A stretch of 52,248 nt of DNA from Prolixibacteraceae bacterium (GCA_009773765.1 WTWZ01000019.1:1-52248); one strand, 5' to 3'; counted from the first letter of the stretch, positions 34,977 through 43,826 are shown. The notes: generated by a model from the sequence alone, not told the origin. Program-made: numbers and translations.

Positions 34977-36881
34977 ATGAATTCAATAATCGAACTTTTC
35001 GAAACTGCAGTTCAAAAATACCCCGAAAACGTTTATTTATGGGAGAAAAAGGGCGGAAAGTACGAAGGTACAACGTACAGCGAAACCCGTCGGCAGGTAT
35101 TAAACCTGGCCGCCGGACTGGTTGGCCTCGGTTTTAAAAAGGGCGACAGGGCAGCTTTGGTTGCCGATGGCAGAAACGACTGGATTATCAGTGAACTTGG
35201 AATGTTGTACGCAGGTGGAGCAAACGTTCCGCTCTCCATCAGGCTCGAAACCAACGAATTGGCTTTCAGGTTAAAACACAGTGGCTCAAAAATCATTTTC
35301 GTTTCGAAATTACACGCTCAAAAAATCGAAGAAATAAGAGGAGAACTTCCACATCTTGAAAAGGTAGTATTCATCGATGGAAAAGAAAATCCGGGTAAAA
35401 ACGATATCATTTACAGGGATTTGATGAGCCGTGGGTTAAAACTGAGGGAAACAAACCCGGAAGGTTACGATGCAATCTGGAAAAATATTCAGCCAGGCGA
35501 CCTGGCAAACATTTCATATACTTCGGGTACAACAGCCGATCCAAAAGGAATTATGCTTTCGCACCTGAACTATGCTGCAAATGTAGTACAATCGAATGGG
35601 CTCCTTGAACTTCAAACTTACTGGAAAACCCTGGCTATTCTGCCCTGGGACCACGCTTTTGCCCACACCACCTGTTTATATGTTTTCATGTACAAAGGCG
35701 CAAGTATTGCCTCTGTTGAAATAGGCAACTCTCCTCTGGAAACGCTCAAAAATATCCCGAAAAATATAAAAGAGATCAAACCACACATAATGATGAGTGT
35801 TCCGGCTTATTCAAAAACCTTCAGGAAAAATATTGAGGCCGGAATCCGTGCAAAAGGGGAAACACTTTATAAAGTTTTTCAGTTTGCCCTGAAAGTTGCC
35901 TATAAATACAATGGTGACGGAACCAGCAAAGGGAAAGGGTTCAGCATATTTCTGAAACCATTGCTGGCCCTTTTTAATGCCGTTTTGTTCAAAAAAATAC
36001 AGGAAGGTTTTGGAGGAAACCTGTTATTTTTTATTGGTGGTGGCGCCATTCTTGATACCGAAATGCAGCAGTTTTTTTACGCCATTGGATTGCCCATTTG
36101 CCAGGGTTACGGCCTAACTGAGGCATCGCCGGTTATTTCATCAAATGTGCCGGATTGCGTTAAATTTGGTTCTTCAGGGAAACCCGTAAAAAACATGGAA
36201 CTAAAAATAGTTGATGATGACGGTAATACTTTGCCCCAGGGGGAAAAAGGAGAAATATGTATTTATGGTGATAATGTAATGCTTGGCTATTGGAATAATC
36301 CGACAGCAACGGCTGAGACCCTTAAAAACGGCTGGCTTCATACCGGCGATATGGGTTATGTTGACGGGGACGGGTTTTTATATGTACTTGGCAGATTTAA
36401 AAGCCTTTTAATTGGAAACGACGGCGAGAAATACAGTCCTGAAGGCATAGAAGATGCAATCTTAATCCATTCGCCGCATATTCAGCAGGTGATGCTTTAC
36501 AATAATCAAAATCCCTATACAGTGGGAATGATAGTTCCGGATATGGAAGCCATCAACCGTGAATTAAAAAACCGCGGCATTGAAAAGGGGACTGAAGAAG
36601 GGAACAAGGAAGCGCTTAAAATAATTCAAAACGATATCAATCAATTTAAAAAAGGCGGAAAATATGAAGGTTTGTTTCCTGAACGCTGGTTACCTGCATC
36701 AGTTGCTGTGCTTCCTGAAACTTTCAATGCCGAAAATAAAATGTTAAACGCTTTGCTAAAGATGGTCCGGGGAAAAATTACAGAATATTACAGCGCTGAA
36801 TTGGAATTTCTTTACACGCCACAGGCAAAAACCATCGAAAATGACATGAATATTCAGGCCATAAAAAAATGGGATGCCTAA
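34977..36881 (+). CDS. Long-chain acyl-CoA synthetase (AMP-binding)
   Basis: A 634-residue adenylate-forming enzyme. The P-loop is ISYTSGTTADPKGIMLSHL (about 178-196), followed by GYGLTEASPVISS (about 378-390), LHTGDMGYVDGDGFLYVLGR (about 461-480) and the C-terminal KYSPEGIEDAI. It activates fatty acids to acyl-CoA; chain length is unknown. No cotranscribed partner is seen; the tmRNA gene follows. Confidence 0.9.
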   Translation: MNSIIELFETAVQKYPENVYLWEKKGGKYEGTTYSETRRQVLNLAAGLVGLGFKKGDRAALVADGRNDWIISELGMLYAGGANVPLSIRLETNELAFRLKHSGSKIIFVSKLHAQKIEEIRGELPHLEKVVFIDGKENPGKNDIIYRDLMSRGLKLRETNPEGYDAIWKNIQPGDLANISYTSGTTADPKGIMLSHLNYAANVVQSNGLLELQTYWKTLAILPWDHAFAHTTCLYVFMYKGASIASVEIGNSPLETLKNIPKNIKEIKPHIMMSVPAYSKTFRKNIEAGIRAKGETLYKVFQFALKVAYKYNGDGTSKGKGFSIFLKPLLALFNAVLFKKIQEGFGGNLLFFIGGGAILDTEMQQFFYAIGLPICQGYGLTEASPVISSNVPDCVKFGSSGKPVKNMELKIVDDDGNTLPQGEKGEICIYGDNVMLGYWNNPTATAETLKNGWLHTGDMGYVDGDGFLYVLGRFKSLLIGNDGEKYSPEGIEDAILIHSPHIQQVMLYNNQNPYTVGMIVPDMEAINRELKNRGIEKGTEEGNKEALKIIQNDINQFKKGGKYEGLFPERWLPASVAVLPETFNAENKMLNALLKMVRGKITEYYSAELEFLYTPQAKTIENDMNIQAIKKWDA

Positions 36882-36928
36882 AAAACTACATTTCTGCGAA
36901 TGTTATCGTTTTAAACTTTTGATTTTAG

Positions 36929-36936
36929 TACTTTTG
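36929..36936 (+). promoter_or_regulatory. -7 box of the tmRNA promoter
   Basis: TACTTTTG fits TAnnTTTG and is 14 bp before the mature tmRNA 5' end. No clear -33 was identified. Confidence 0.5.
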
Positions 36937-36949
36937 CAAAGTTTTTACC

Positions 36950-37342
36950 GGGGCTGATTGGTTTTGACAGCGGGTAGAAGAGGCAGGTAAGCATGCAGGG
37001 TTTTGGTTGTTGACCTTAAAAAATAATAATCAAAATATAATTGGCGAAAATAATTACGCTCTTGCTGCGTAACCGAATCAAGTAAGTTACCTTTATTCCG
37101 AAACAAGGTTTTGGAACGAGACATCGCCCGGATGCTAATGCTTTGAAGCGGTCCGATCAGGCGGTGCAAGAAAATCGAAGCTAGTTTTAGCGAGGCTCTG
37201 GCGCTTTTACAAAAATAAAAGAGATAAGGTAAACATTGGTGGCCCTGATCCGGTGTTTATTCGAAAAACAAGTCTGGGGATAAGCATGTAGAAAGCTTGT
37301 GGCTTCCTCGTTTGGACGCGGGTTCGAATCCCGCCAGCTCCA
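36950..37342 (+). ncRNA. ssrA: tmRNA (ssrA) with tag GENNYALAA
   Basis: The 5' end GGGGCTGATTGGTTTTGACA and the 3' end GGTTCGAATCCCGCCAGCTCC form the tRNA-like half: acceptor GGGGCTG/CAGCTCC and T-loop TTCGAAT. The tag reading frame is at 37043-37072, GGC GAA AAT AAT TAC GCT CTT GCT GCG TAA. It rescues stalled ribosomes with SmpB. CCA is not encoded. The boundary is set by the acceptor pairing and is accurate to a few bases. Confidence 0.96.
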
Positions 37343-37408
37343 CAAACAATTATTACAACTAATTGAAAACGAATACTTTAACGTTGTTCGTTTTTCTTCA
37401 ATTGTGAT

Positions 37409-37606
37409 GTTACCATAACTTGAAGTAACTGCCGGGGCCACACTCAGGAAAAGACAGGCAAACACGGTTTCAGCTACAAAATATCTGGTTATATTGTAAT
37501 TAGTTAAATAACGTTCGCCCCAGCCATTGGAACCCAAGCCCCATTCAGGCATTACAAATTCGGCAACACCGCCTTTTACAATTGAAAACAAAACTCCACC
37601 AATCAA
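37409..37606 (-). pseudogene. Fragment of an aquaporin Z gene
   Basis: About 66 codons read LIGGVLFSIVKGG, then MPEWGLGSNGWGERYLTNYN, then YFVAETVFACLFLSV. This matches the central region of AqpZ-type channels (loop C ASNGYGE followed by a membrane helix). Both NPA motifs and the rest of the gene are absent. The frame is open into the tmRNA gene only by chance; that part (WSWRDSNPRP) is antisense tmRNA, not protein. The fragment lies 67 bp after the tmRNA 3' end. Confidence 0.6.
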
Positions 37607-37643
37607 AATTTAATTTTCAAAAATTATGCTGAAAATGAATGTA

Positions 37644-38768
37644 TTACAAAACTTTCTGATATATTCGATATCGCTTGTAAACCTTGCCTCCCATTTTTTC
37701 CATTTCGGCCCTTACTTTCAGGTTAGTTTCGAGTTCGAGGTGTGAATCGATTATTGTTTTTCCAGCCCTTTTTGCCGATTCAATCAATTTTATCCCCATC
37801 ATAACATCCAGCCCACGCCCCTGATATTCAGGAGCAATTCCCCCTAATAAAAGATTAAGCTGCTTACTTTTTCGTCCGGCTGTTAATATTGGAATAAACC
37901 CCAGGGGCAGTAAATAACCTTTTGATTTTTGAATACCTTCGCTGATGTGAGACATCGCAATCAGAAATGCTGCTACTTCATCATTTTCATTAAGCACGAG
38001 TTTAATGAACCGGGGATTTATCAAATACAAATACCGGTTGGCAAAATCTTTCATTTCCTTTAATGTAAACGGAACAAATCCATAAATTCCTGAAAATGTA
38101 AGATTTACCAAAGCCAATACCTTGTAAATATAAGGCCTTATCTGTCTGCGGTTTGTAAACTCCTTCAAGTATAATTTATTTTCCCTGGTGGTAAATCGTT
38201 TAAAAATACTTTTATAAAATTCGGGTAATTCATCGGGTATAGGAATTTGGTAAACCACCAGATCCACCTCCTTTGAAAAGCCCATTTCTTCTGCAAATTT
38301 ATTCATATAGGCATAATTGCAGTTTGATGCTATCACAATTGGTTCATTGTACCCTTCAATAAGCCAACCCTGCGGATCTTTATCAGAAAACCCCAAAGGC
38401 CCCACAATTCTGCCAATGCCGTATTTTCCGGCCCATATAGCAACTGCATCAACAAGTGCATTAAAAACAACCTGATCTTCGTATGTCTCCAGATAACAAA
38501 AGCGGACATCGTTAACTTCATGGGCTTCATTGTACTGGCGGCTAATAATTCCCATTATCCTTCCTACCGTTCCGCCATCTTTTTCAGCAATATAAAGAAC
38601 TGTGGTGCAATGTTCGAATGCCCTGTTTTTTTTCGGGTTGAAATAAGTCCACTCATCCATATAAATCGGGGGAACCCAGTTGGTATGTTTTCGATGAATT
38701 TTAGCAGGAAGATGAATAAATTCACGCAGCATTTTTCTTGTTGTAACTTCCTTAATTTTGATTGTCAT
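37644..38768 (-). CDS. GNAT-like acyltransferase protein of unknown substrate
   Basis: A 374-residue soluble protein. The segment VLYIAEKDGGTVGRIMGIIS (about 57-76) and a second region LLLGGIAPEYQGRGLDVMMG (about 306-325) resemble acetyl-CoA-binding motifs of the GNAT fold, with QGRG as the pyrophosphate loop. Such about 370-residue proteins are common in Bacteroidota and Chloroflexi and remain uncharacterised. It appears to be a single-gene unit. Confidence 0.7.
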   Translation of the reverse strand: MTIKIKEVTTRKMLREFIHLPAKIHRKHTNWVPPIYMDEWTYFNPKKNRAFEHCTTVLYIAEKDGGTVGRIMGIISRQYNEAHEVNDVRFCYLETYEDQVVFNALVDAVAIWAGKYGIGRIVGPLGFSDKDPQGWLIEGYNEPIVIASNCNYAYMNKFAEEMGFSKEVDLVVYQIPIPDELPEFYKSIFKRFTTRENKLYLKEFTNRRQIRPYIYKVLALVNLTFSGIYGFVPFTLKEMKDFANRYLYLINPRFIKLVLNENDEVAAFLIAMSHISEGIQKSKGYLLPLGFIPILTAGRKSKQLNLLLGGIAPEYQGRGLDVMMGIKLIESAKRAGKTIIDSHLELETNLKVRAEMEKMGGKVYKRYRIYQKVL

Positions 38769-39005
38769 AATAATATAATCCAGGTTTTTACCGTAAACAG
38801 TTTTTTTTATTCATTTTCAGTGCATTCTGATTATTTTATATTAAAGGAAATTGATTGTATGATAGAAACAAACAACCAGAATTTCAAACAGTCCATTATG
38901 TCAGGTTTTTTTTTATTCAAACATTAAAATTTGTTAAAAGCGAAAGTAATAACTTTACCGGCTAAATAAAAAATAACACCCTGATAGATATGAAAAATTG
39001 ACCTG

Positions 39006-39710
39006 TTATTTTACCATCTCAAAAAAATACGGGGGCGCTTCTGTCTCAAATGTTATAATTTTATGTGTAAACGGATGTATAATTTTTAAAGATTTTGAAT
39101 GAAGGGCCAGCCTTTGAACTCCTTTTTCGGGGATACCGTAAATTTTGTCACCCGCTAGCGGATGCCCTTTTTCAGCAAAATGAACACGGATTTGATTTTT
39201 AGTTCCGGTAAATAAATCAATTTCCAGAAGGCTGAATTTTAAATTTTCTTTTAAAACTTTGTAACCTGTTTTTGAAAACTTCCCTTTTTCGGGGTTATTT
39301 ACCGAATACATTCTGTTTGCGCTGTTTTCCACCAAATACGATTCAATAATTCCTTCTTTTACTGGTAAATGCCCATGAACAACAGCAATATATTTTTTTG
39401 TGAACTCTTTCCAATTATCCTGAAGGAAGCGTTTAACCGGTTCAGTTTTCGCAAAAACCAAAACCCCCGAAGTATCGCGATCTAAACGGTGTACAATAAA
39501 AACCCGGTTCTTTGACCGTGAATTGCCCTTTCGGACATAATCGGTTAAACGGGAATAGGCCGTATTATGTTTTTCCCTGTGGGTACCCATGGTGAGCAAC
39601 CCGTGAAATTTATTTATGACAATAATATCGTGATCTTCATACAAAACAGTAAGCCCGTTGGGTTGATGTTTTCCAGTGGGTGGTTTAAACTGGTTGACGT
39701 TTCCCTTCAT
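39006..39710 (-). CDS. RluA-family 23S/tRNA pseudouridine synthase
   Basis: The 234-residue protein contains the catalytic motif VHRLDRDTSGVLVFAK (catalytic Asp in RLDRDTSG), preceded by LYEDHDIIVINKFHGLLTMG. RVHFAEKGHPLAGDKIYG closes the domain. No S4 RNA-binding domain precedes it. Which RNA uridine it modifies cannot be told. Confidence 0.93.
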   Translation of the reverse strand: MKGNVNQFKPPTGKHQPNGLTVLYEDHDIIVINKFHGLLTMGTHREKHNTAYSRLTDYVRKGNSRSKNRVFIVHRLDRDTSGVLVFAKTEPVKRFLQDNWKEFTKKYIAVVHGHLPVKEGIIESYLVENSANRMYSVNNPEKGKFSKTGYKVLKENLKFSLLEIDLFTGTKNQIRVHFAEKGHPLAGDKIYGIPEKGVQRLALHSKSLKIIHPFTHKIITFETEAPPYFFEMVK

Positions 39711-39771
39711 TTATAAAACTGTTAAACCAAATAAACCTTCATATTGCAATGGTTTTTCCTTCGAATTGATC

Positions 39772-40170
39772 TCAGTTATTGCTTTTTTGCACCACATTTC
39801 CTTTAATCATTAAAACCACATCCGAATTTTTGGCATTCGAACTTACTGTAACCGACTTGCTAAAAGCCCCGATACTTGCCGTGTTATAAACTACTTTAAT
39901 TGAACCACCTGCTCCTGGATGAAGGGGTTCGCGGGTCCAACTGGGCACAGTGCAACCACACGAAGAGCGGACGTTGTTTAAAATCAGGGGTGTTTTACCT
40001 TCATTGGTAAAGTTAAACTCAAAAGATCCATCGCTGCCCTGTTCAATTGTTCCGTAATCGTGTACGGTTTTTTCGAATTTAATAACGAGTGTTGTGTCCT
40101 GGCTTTGTGCTTTGCAATTTGCAGCTACTGCTATTAACAGGACGATTGAAATAAGAAATGTTTTCATCAT
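39772..40170 (-). CDS. DUF1573 secreted protein
   Basis: The start at 40170 (MMKTFLISIVLLIAVAANC, a signal peptide) is preferred over 40215. The mature part is one Ig-like DUF1573 domain: FEKTVHDYGTIEQGSDGSFE, NNVRSSCGCTVPSW, GGSIKVVYNTASIGAFSKS. DUF1573 domains are abundant in Bacteroidota and lie in the periplasm or on the surface; function unknown. Confidence 0.85.
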   Translation of the reverse strand: MMKTFLISIVLLIAVAANCKAQSQDTTLVIKFEKTVHDYGTIEQGSDGSFEFNFTNEGKTPLILNNVRSSCGCTVPSWTREPLHPGAGGSIKVVYNTASIGAFSKSVTVSSNAKNSDVVLMIKGNVVQKSNN

Positions 40171-40288
40171 CTTCAGTTTTAAATTTATATTTCTGGTTAA
40201 CTTATTTGATTTCAAACTATTTGCAAATGTAATCTCATTTTTTTCAATTGTTTGCGGTTAAACCAATATTTTTATTTCAACTCTTAGG

Positions 40289-41320
40289 TTAATACTTCCA
40301 TCGTTTTGCCAAGGCCACCAGCGACAGCATAACCGGTACTTCAACCAAAACTCCGACAACCGTAACCAAAGCTGCCGGCGATTGAAGTCCAAACAAGGCA
40401 ATTGCCACTGCTACAGCAAGTTCGAAAAAGTTACTGGCGCCAATCATCGCGGCTGGCGAACAAATAGTGTAGGGAAGTTTTAATTTCCTACCACCAATCC
40501 AGGTAATAAAAAATATAAAATAGGTTTGAATGACCAGAGGAATTGCTATCAATAAAATAATCAGCGGGTTTTGGGTAATATTTGTTCCCTGGAAAGCAAA
40601 AAGCAGAATCAGTGTAACCAGAAGTGCAAAAATGGAAACAGGTTTAAATTTTGGAAGGAAACTGTTTTTAAACCACTCCTCCCCTCTTTTCCCAACCAGA
40701 ATTTTATGGGTGAAATAACCGGCAGCAAGCGGTACAACTACAAAAATAACTACGCTCGCTACCAATGTATTGTATGGAATTTCAATGTTTGTTATTCCGA
40801 GCAATAAACCTACGATGGGGACAAAGGCAACCAAAATTATCAGGTCGTTAACCGAAACCTGTACCAGTGTATAGTTGGGGTCGCCATCGGTGAGGTAACT
40901 CCACACAAAAACCATAGCAGTGCAGGGCGCAGCGCCGAGTAAAATAGCGCCTGCAATGTATTCTCCGGCCAAATCGGGAGAAATAAATGCGGAATAAATT
41001 TTCGAAAAGAAAATCCAGGCAAAAAACGCCATAGTGAACGGTTTTATCAACCAGTTAACCACCACAGTGAGTATTAAACCTTTCGGTCGTTTTCGCACCT
41101 CTTTCAGTCTCGAAAAATCAATCTGAAGCATCATTGGGTAAATCATCAGCCACACCAGAATGGCCACCGGAATGTTCACCCTGTATATTTCAAGGTCGCT
41201 AACCAACCGGATTTTATCGCCTGCAATATGGCCAATTGCAATGCCTGCTGCAATACAAAGCGCCACCCAAAGTGTTAGGTATTTTTCAAAAAATCCGATC
41301 TGTTTTTTTTGTTTATTCAT
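40289..41320 (-). CDS. acr3: Arsenite efflux permease Acr3
   Basis: A 343-residue member of the BART superfamily with about 10 membrane segments. The conserved Cys133 lies in [20 protein letters not shown], and [18 protein letters not shown] and [17 protein letters not shown] are also typical of Acr3. It exports arsenite produced by ArsC. It is the last gene of arsR/arsC-hgcA-hgcB-acr3; its start codon is 1 bp beyond the hgcB stop, so translation is probably coupled. Confidence 0.95.
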   Translation of the reverse strand: MNKQKKQIGFFEKYLTLWVALCIAAGIAIGHIAGDKIRLVSDLEIYRVNIPVAILVWLMIYPMMLQIDFSRLKEVRKRPKGLILTVVVNWLIKPFTMAFFAWIFFSKIYSAFISPDLAGEYIAGAILLGAAPCTAMVFVWSYLTDGDPNYTLVQVSVNDLIILVAFVPIVGLLLGITNIEIPYNTLVASVVIFVVVPLAAGYFTHKILVGKRGEEWFKNSFLPKFKPVSIFALLVTLILLFAFQGTNITQNPLIILLIAIPLVIQTYFIFFITWIGGRKLKLPYTICSPAAMIGASNFFELAVAVAIALFGLQSPAALVTVVGVLVEVPVMLSLVALAKRWKY

Positions 41321-41321
41321 A

Positions 41322-41621
41322 TCAGCAACAATTAGTTTCGTTTTTTTTAGTTCCGGGGCAGTTGCACGAAGGCACTGAATTAGTCAGGATTCCGTTTAAA
41401 ATTCCGGCAGCGCAGCCAACACCCGATTTTACGGTGATAGCTCCAAACTGGCAATTCAATGCACAGGCGCCACATTCCATGCAGTCATCAATATCAACTA
41501 TTTGTGCTTTTCTGTTTTTCATTTCAAAAACTGCATGTGGGCATACCATGGTGCATAATCCGCATCCGGTACACAAACCGCTGTCAAGTTCAAGGGTGAC
41601 AGTATTTTTCAGGTATTGCAT
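41322..41621 (-). CDS. hgcB: HgcB, 2[4Fe-4S] ferredoxin of mercury methylation
   Basis: The start at 41621 ([13 protein letters not shown]) follows the hgcA stop by 5 bp; a longer frame to 41702 overlaps hgcA and is rejected. The 99-residue protein has two CxxCxxCxxxC clusters: Cys17/20/23/27 and Cys47/50/53/57, the latter as the family-specific [11 protein letters not shown]. It also has an extra Cys70 (GVGCAAG) and the terminal vicinal pair Cys98-Cys99 (NETNCC stop). The lone Cys and C-terminal CC distinguish HgcB from ordinary ferredoxins; they are thought to bind Hg(II). HgcB re-reduces the corrinoid of HgcA. Confidence 0.95.
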   Translation of the reverse strand: MQYLKNTVTLELDSGLCTGCGLCTMVCPHAVFEMKNRKAQIVDIDDCMECGACALNCQFGAITVKSGVGCAAGILNGILTNSVPSCNCPGTKKNETNCC

Positions 41622-41626
41622 GGTTT

Positions 41627-42655
41627 TCACATCCTTAATTTTGAAATGATGAATAGTATCAAACCAACAGCAACAAAGAAAATCTGAAATGGTATCACCC
41701 ATATCATTTCCTTTTTTACCCCTGAAAGCGACGTATAGGTTGAAGATCCTGTAAAATTCAAAGTTACAAACGAAGCCACACTCAGGCTGATTAATACCAT
41801 CGCAATTCTTTCAGCCAAATTGACTTCAAAAAACATATTTATAAATCCGATAACTACCAAACCCCAAAACGCACCTTTCAACGAAAAGGCCCTGAAAGGA
41901 ATTACCGGCAACAACAATGGGGCAATCACTATTCCAGCCAGATATGCACCAAGCACATTGATTAGCGGAAATGAACAGGTTTCAATCATTTTTTGAAACA
42001 GAAACCCGGAATTGTCGATGCCTGAAACTACAAACAGGATAAAAAGTGCAAGCAGTAATTTAAATTTACCATACATGAAATCGACAGGAATGAGTTTTGC
42101 ACGTTCATATATGGGAAAAGTAATTTTTCGCATTTCGGGTGTTGCTTTGTAACCTGCATTTACAAACTTCCTGATATCCCTGGCTTGAACCGGGCCGAAA
42201 ATCACCCTGAATCCGGTCTGTTCTTTTACTTTGTGTGCTGCTACTCCAACAGCTCCCAACTGGGGAACGATAATTCTCCGATGCTGTACAATGTTTTCGA
42301 GCGCGTTTTTTTTAATGCTCTTCACAAGATTGTCCGTTCCAAAAGTTCCTTTTCCCGCTGCACACCAAACATTTACGCCCTTCGTATCGATAACAAGAAC
42401 CCAGGCATTTATCGACTCCAAATTTTTACGCAGGGTATCGAATGACAATTTGTAATTTGCCGTAACTAACACATCAGACTCACAACGGGGCTCCCCAACT
42501 TTGTACAAACCCGGTACAACTGTGTAATGATTACGGCCAATTCCCCAACGTACCTTAATTGCACCCAGGTAATCAGAAAAATTTAACTGTGTCGAAACCA
42601 CAGGAATATCATATACAACAGGTCTTAGCGAGCCAATATCAACTGAGAAAGCCAT
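41627..42655 (-). CDS. hgcA: HgcA, corrinoid-dependent mercury methyltransferase
   Basis: A 342-residue protein. The cytoplasmic corrinoid domain (about 1-190) carries the diagnostic cap-helix motif NVWCAAGKGTFGT at 95-107, whose Cys98 is the lower-axial ligand to cobalt in HgcA. VPGLYKVGEP and VLVTANYKLSFD precede it as in known HgcA. The C-terminal domain has five membrane helices (about 197-213, 230-253, 260-276, 283-303, 317-338) and the conserved FTGSSTYTSLSGVKKE. It transfers a methyl group from methylcorrinoid to Hg(II), giving methylmercury. It starts 1 bp after the arsC stop and is followed by hgcB after 5 bp. Both family-defining features are intact. Activity is inferred, not shown. 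Confidence 0.96.
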   Translation of the reverse strand: MAFSVDIGSLRPVVYDIPVVSTQLNFSDYLGAIKVRWGIGRNHYTVVPGLYKVGEPRCESDVLVTANYKLSFDTLRKNLESINAWVLVIDTKGVNVWCAAGKGTFGTDNLVKSIKKNALENIVQHRRIIVPQLGAVGVAAHKVKEQTGFRVIFGPVQARDIRKFVNAGYKATPEMRKITFPIYERAKLIPVDFMYGKFKLLLALFILFVVSGIDNSGFLFQKMIETCSFPLINVLGAYLAGIVIAPLLLPVIPFRAFSLKGAFWGLVVIGFINMFFEVNLAERIAMVLISLSVASFVTLNFTGSSTYTSLSGVKKEMIWVIPFQIFFVAVGLILFIISKLRM

Positions 42656-42656
42656 T

Positions 42657-43079
42657 TTATTCCTTTAGTTCTGATAAATAAAATTTCCAAAAACCTTCTT
42701 TTATCTCCTCTCTTACACGATAATATTCACTTTCAATAAATTCAGGAGTTCCAACTGCATGAGATGGATCGTCAAAACCAATATGTAACCTGTGTTCCAC
42801 TTTCCCTAAGAAAGCCGGGCAATTTTCGTTGGCGCCGCCGCAAACAGTTATCACATAATCCCACTCATCTCCGAGATATTTATCCACTTGATCAGAAGTA
42901 TGGTGACTGATGTCGATACCTGCTTCTTTCATTACTTCCACCGCTTTGTGGTTGAGTTTTCCCGATGCTTCGGTTCCGGCTGAACAAACCGTGAGTTTTG
43001 GGCCGAACGACTGTAAAAAACCATGTGCCATTTGGCTGCGGCAACTATTTCCTGTACAAAGAATTAATACTTTCATCAT
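42657..43079 (-). CDS. arsC: Thioredoxin-coupled arsenate reductase (LMW-PTP type)
   Basis: The 140-residue protein keeps the complete catalytic set: P-loop CTGNSCRS with Cys8 and Arg14, second Cys13, redox Cys80 and Cys87 (VCGGANENC), and general acid in GFDDP. This matches the pI258-type ArsC family that reduces arsenate to arsenite. It is followed directly by hgcA (1-bp gap). It is a useful intact comparison for the degenerate homologue at 15591-16019. Confidence 0.94.
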   Translation of the reverse strand: MMKVLILCTGNSCRSQMAHGFLQSFGPKLTVCSAGTEASGKLNHKAVEVMKEAGIDISHHTSDQVDKYLGDEWDYVITVCGGANENCPAFLGKVEHRLHIGFDDPSHAVGTPEFIESEYYRVREEIKEGFWKFYLSELKE

Positions 43080-43248
43080 ATAAACTGTTAAATTGACAAA
43101 CCTGTTAAATTGCTGAATATTATTTCATTTCAAATAAGGTTAATAAGGTAATGTATCTCATTATAAATCAGTGCTACTAAGGTTGGAAAACGGGAATTAA
43201 TGTTTTTTTCTAAAAGCCATTTTCTTTGTATTTTATTTATTAATTCAT

Positions 43249-43288
43249 GCATTGTTGCATTCCCGCATTCATGCATTCTCGCATTATT
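43249..43288. repeat. Five-unit 8-bp tandem repeat GCATTnnn
   Basis: GCATT begins at 43249, 43257, 43265, 43273 and 43281, an exact 8-bp period with variable last three bases. The last unit overlaps the arsR stop codon (43284-43286). It lies in the gap between arsR and arsC. It may be a slippage-prone tract; no function is known. Confidence 0.65.
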
Positions 43289-43622
43289 CCCCGCATCCAT
43301 AACCATCCCCCGGCTGTATTTCTTCCATAAAATGGCAAAGCAACTCCTTCATCTCCCTTATTCTTACCGGATCAAGACAGTATTTTGTTTTCACTCCTTC
43401 AATATGGCCTTGTATCAATCCGGCATTTTTAAGTTCTTTTAAATGCTGGTTTACTGTTGTTCGTCCCAATGGTAATTCATCGGAAATATCGCCGGTTATG
43501 CAATTCCTGGTCTGACTTAAAAATTGTAAAATCTGAAGACGCGCCGGATGTCCAAGGGTTTTAAACAGTTCCGCCTTATCGGCAAGTCCTTTGTCGAAGA
43601 GTTCTGTTTTTGATTGTACCAT
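43284..43622 (-). CDS. arsR: ArsR-family metalloregulator
   Basis: A 112-residue winged-helix repressor: LFKTLGHPARLQILQFLSQ (about 19-37), ELPLGRTTVNQHLKELKNAG (recognition helix, 49-68) and GLIQGHIEGVKTKYCL (wing). The usual ELCVC metal motif is replaced by NCITGDIS (Cys41); other Cys are at 82, 96 and 110 (GYGCGE end). These could form a different As(III) or Hg(II) thiolate site. It precedes arsC-hgcA-hgcB-acr3 with a 204-bp gap that lacks a clear promoter or terminator, so one transcript is likely. Confidence 0.93.
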   Translation of the reverse strand: MVQSKTELFDKGLADKAELFKTLGHPARLQILQFLSQTRNCITGDISDELPLGRTTVNQHLKELKNAGLIQGHIEGVKTKYCLDPVRIREMKELLCHFMEEIQPGDGYGCGE

Positions 43623-43639
43623 ATCGTTTTTATTTGACG

Positions 43640-43677
43640 CAAATATACGTTATATATTAATTCGACGTATAAATACG
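43640..43677 (-). promoter_or_regulatory. arsR promoter with candidate ArsR operator
   Basis: On the minus strand TATATTTG (complement of 43640-43647) is a -7 box 18 bp before the arsR start. Upstream, CGTATTTATACG (complement of 43666-43677) is a palindrome with 5-bp arms at the -33 position, and CGTAT recurs beside the -7 box. An ArsR dimer bound here would block RNA polymerase. Confidence 0.55.
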
Positions 43678-43826
43678 ACATGATATTTATATAAAATTTC
43701 ATTTATTTTGAATATTATTAATTCATATAAAAAGTGGAATCTAAAAAACGTAGCATTCTGAAAGCTATTTCCTTAAAAAATTGTGTTTTGCCCAAAAACC
43801 TTTAGTTTTAGTAAAAATTTAAATTG

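Noticed and set aside
37187-37408. Continuation of the minus-strand frame into the tmRNA (WSWRDSNPRPNEEATSF)
   Set aside because: This is the antisense of the tmRNA 3' half; WRDSNPRP is a well-known false peptide from tRNA-like sequence.
40164-40215. Upstream start of the DUF1573 protein
   Set aside because: The extra basic residues would precede a clear signal peptide starting at 40170.
41622-41702. Longer HgcB start overlapping hgcA
   Set aside because: The added residues are the out-of-frame hgcA tail; the start at 41621 follows the hgcA stop by 5 bp.
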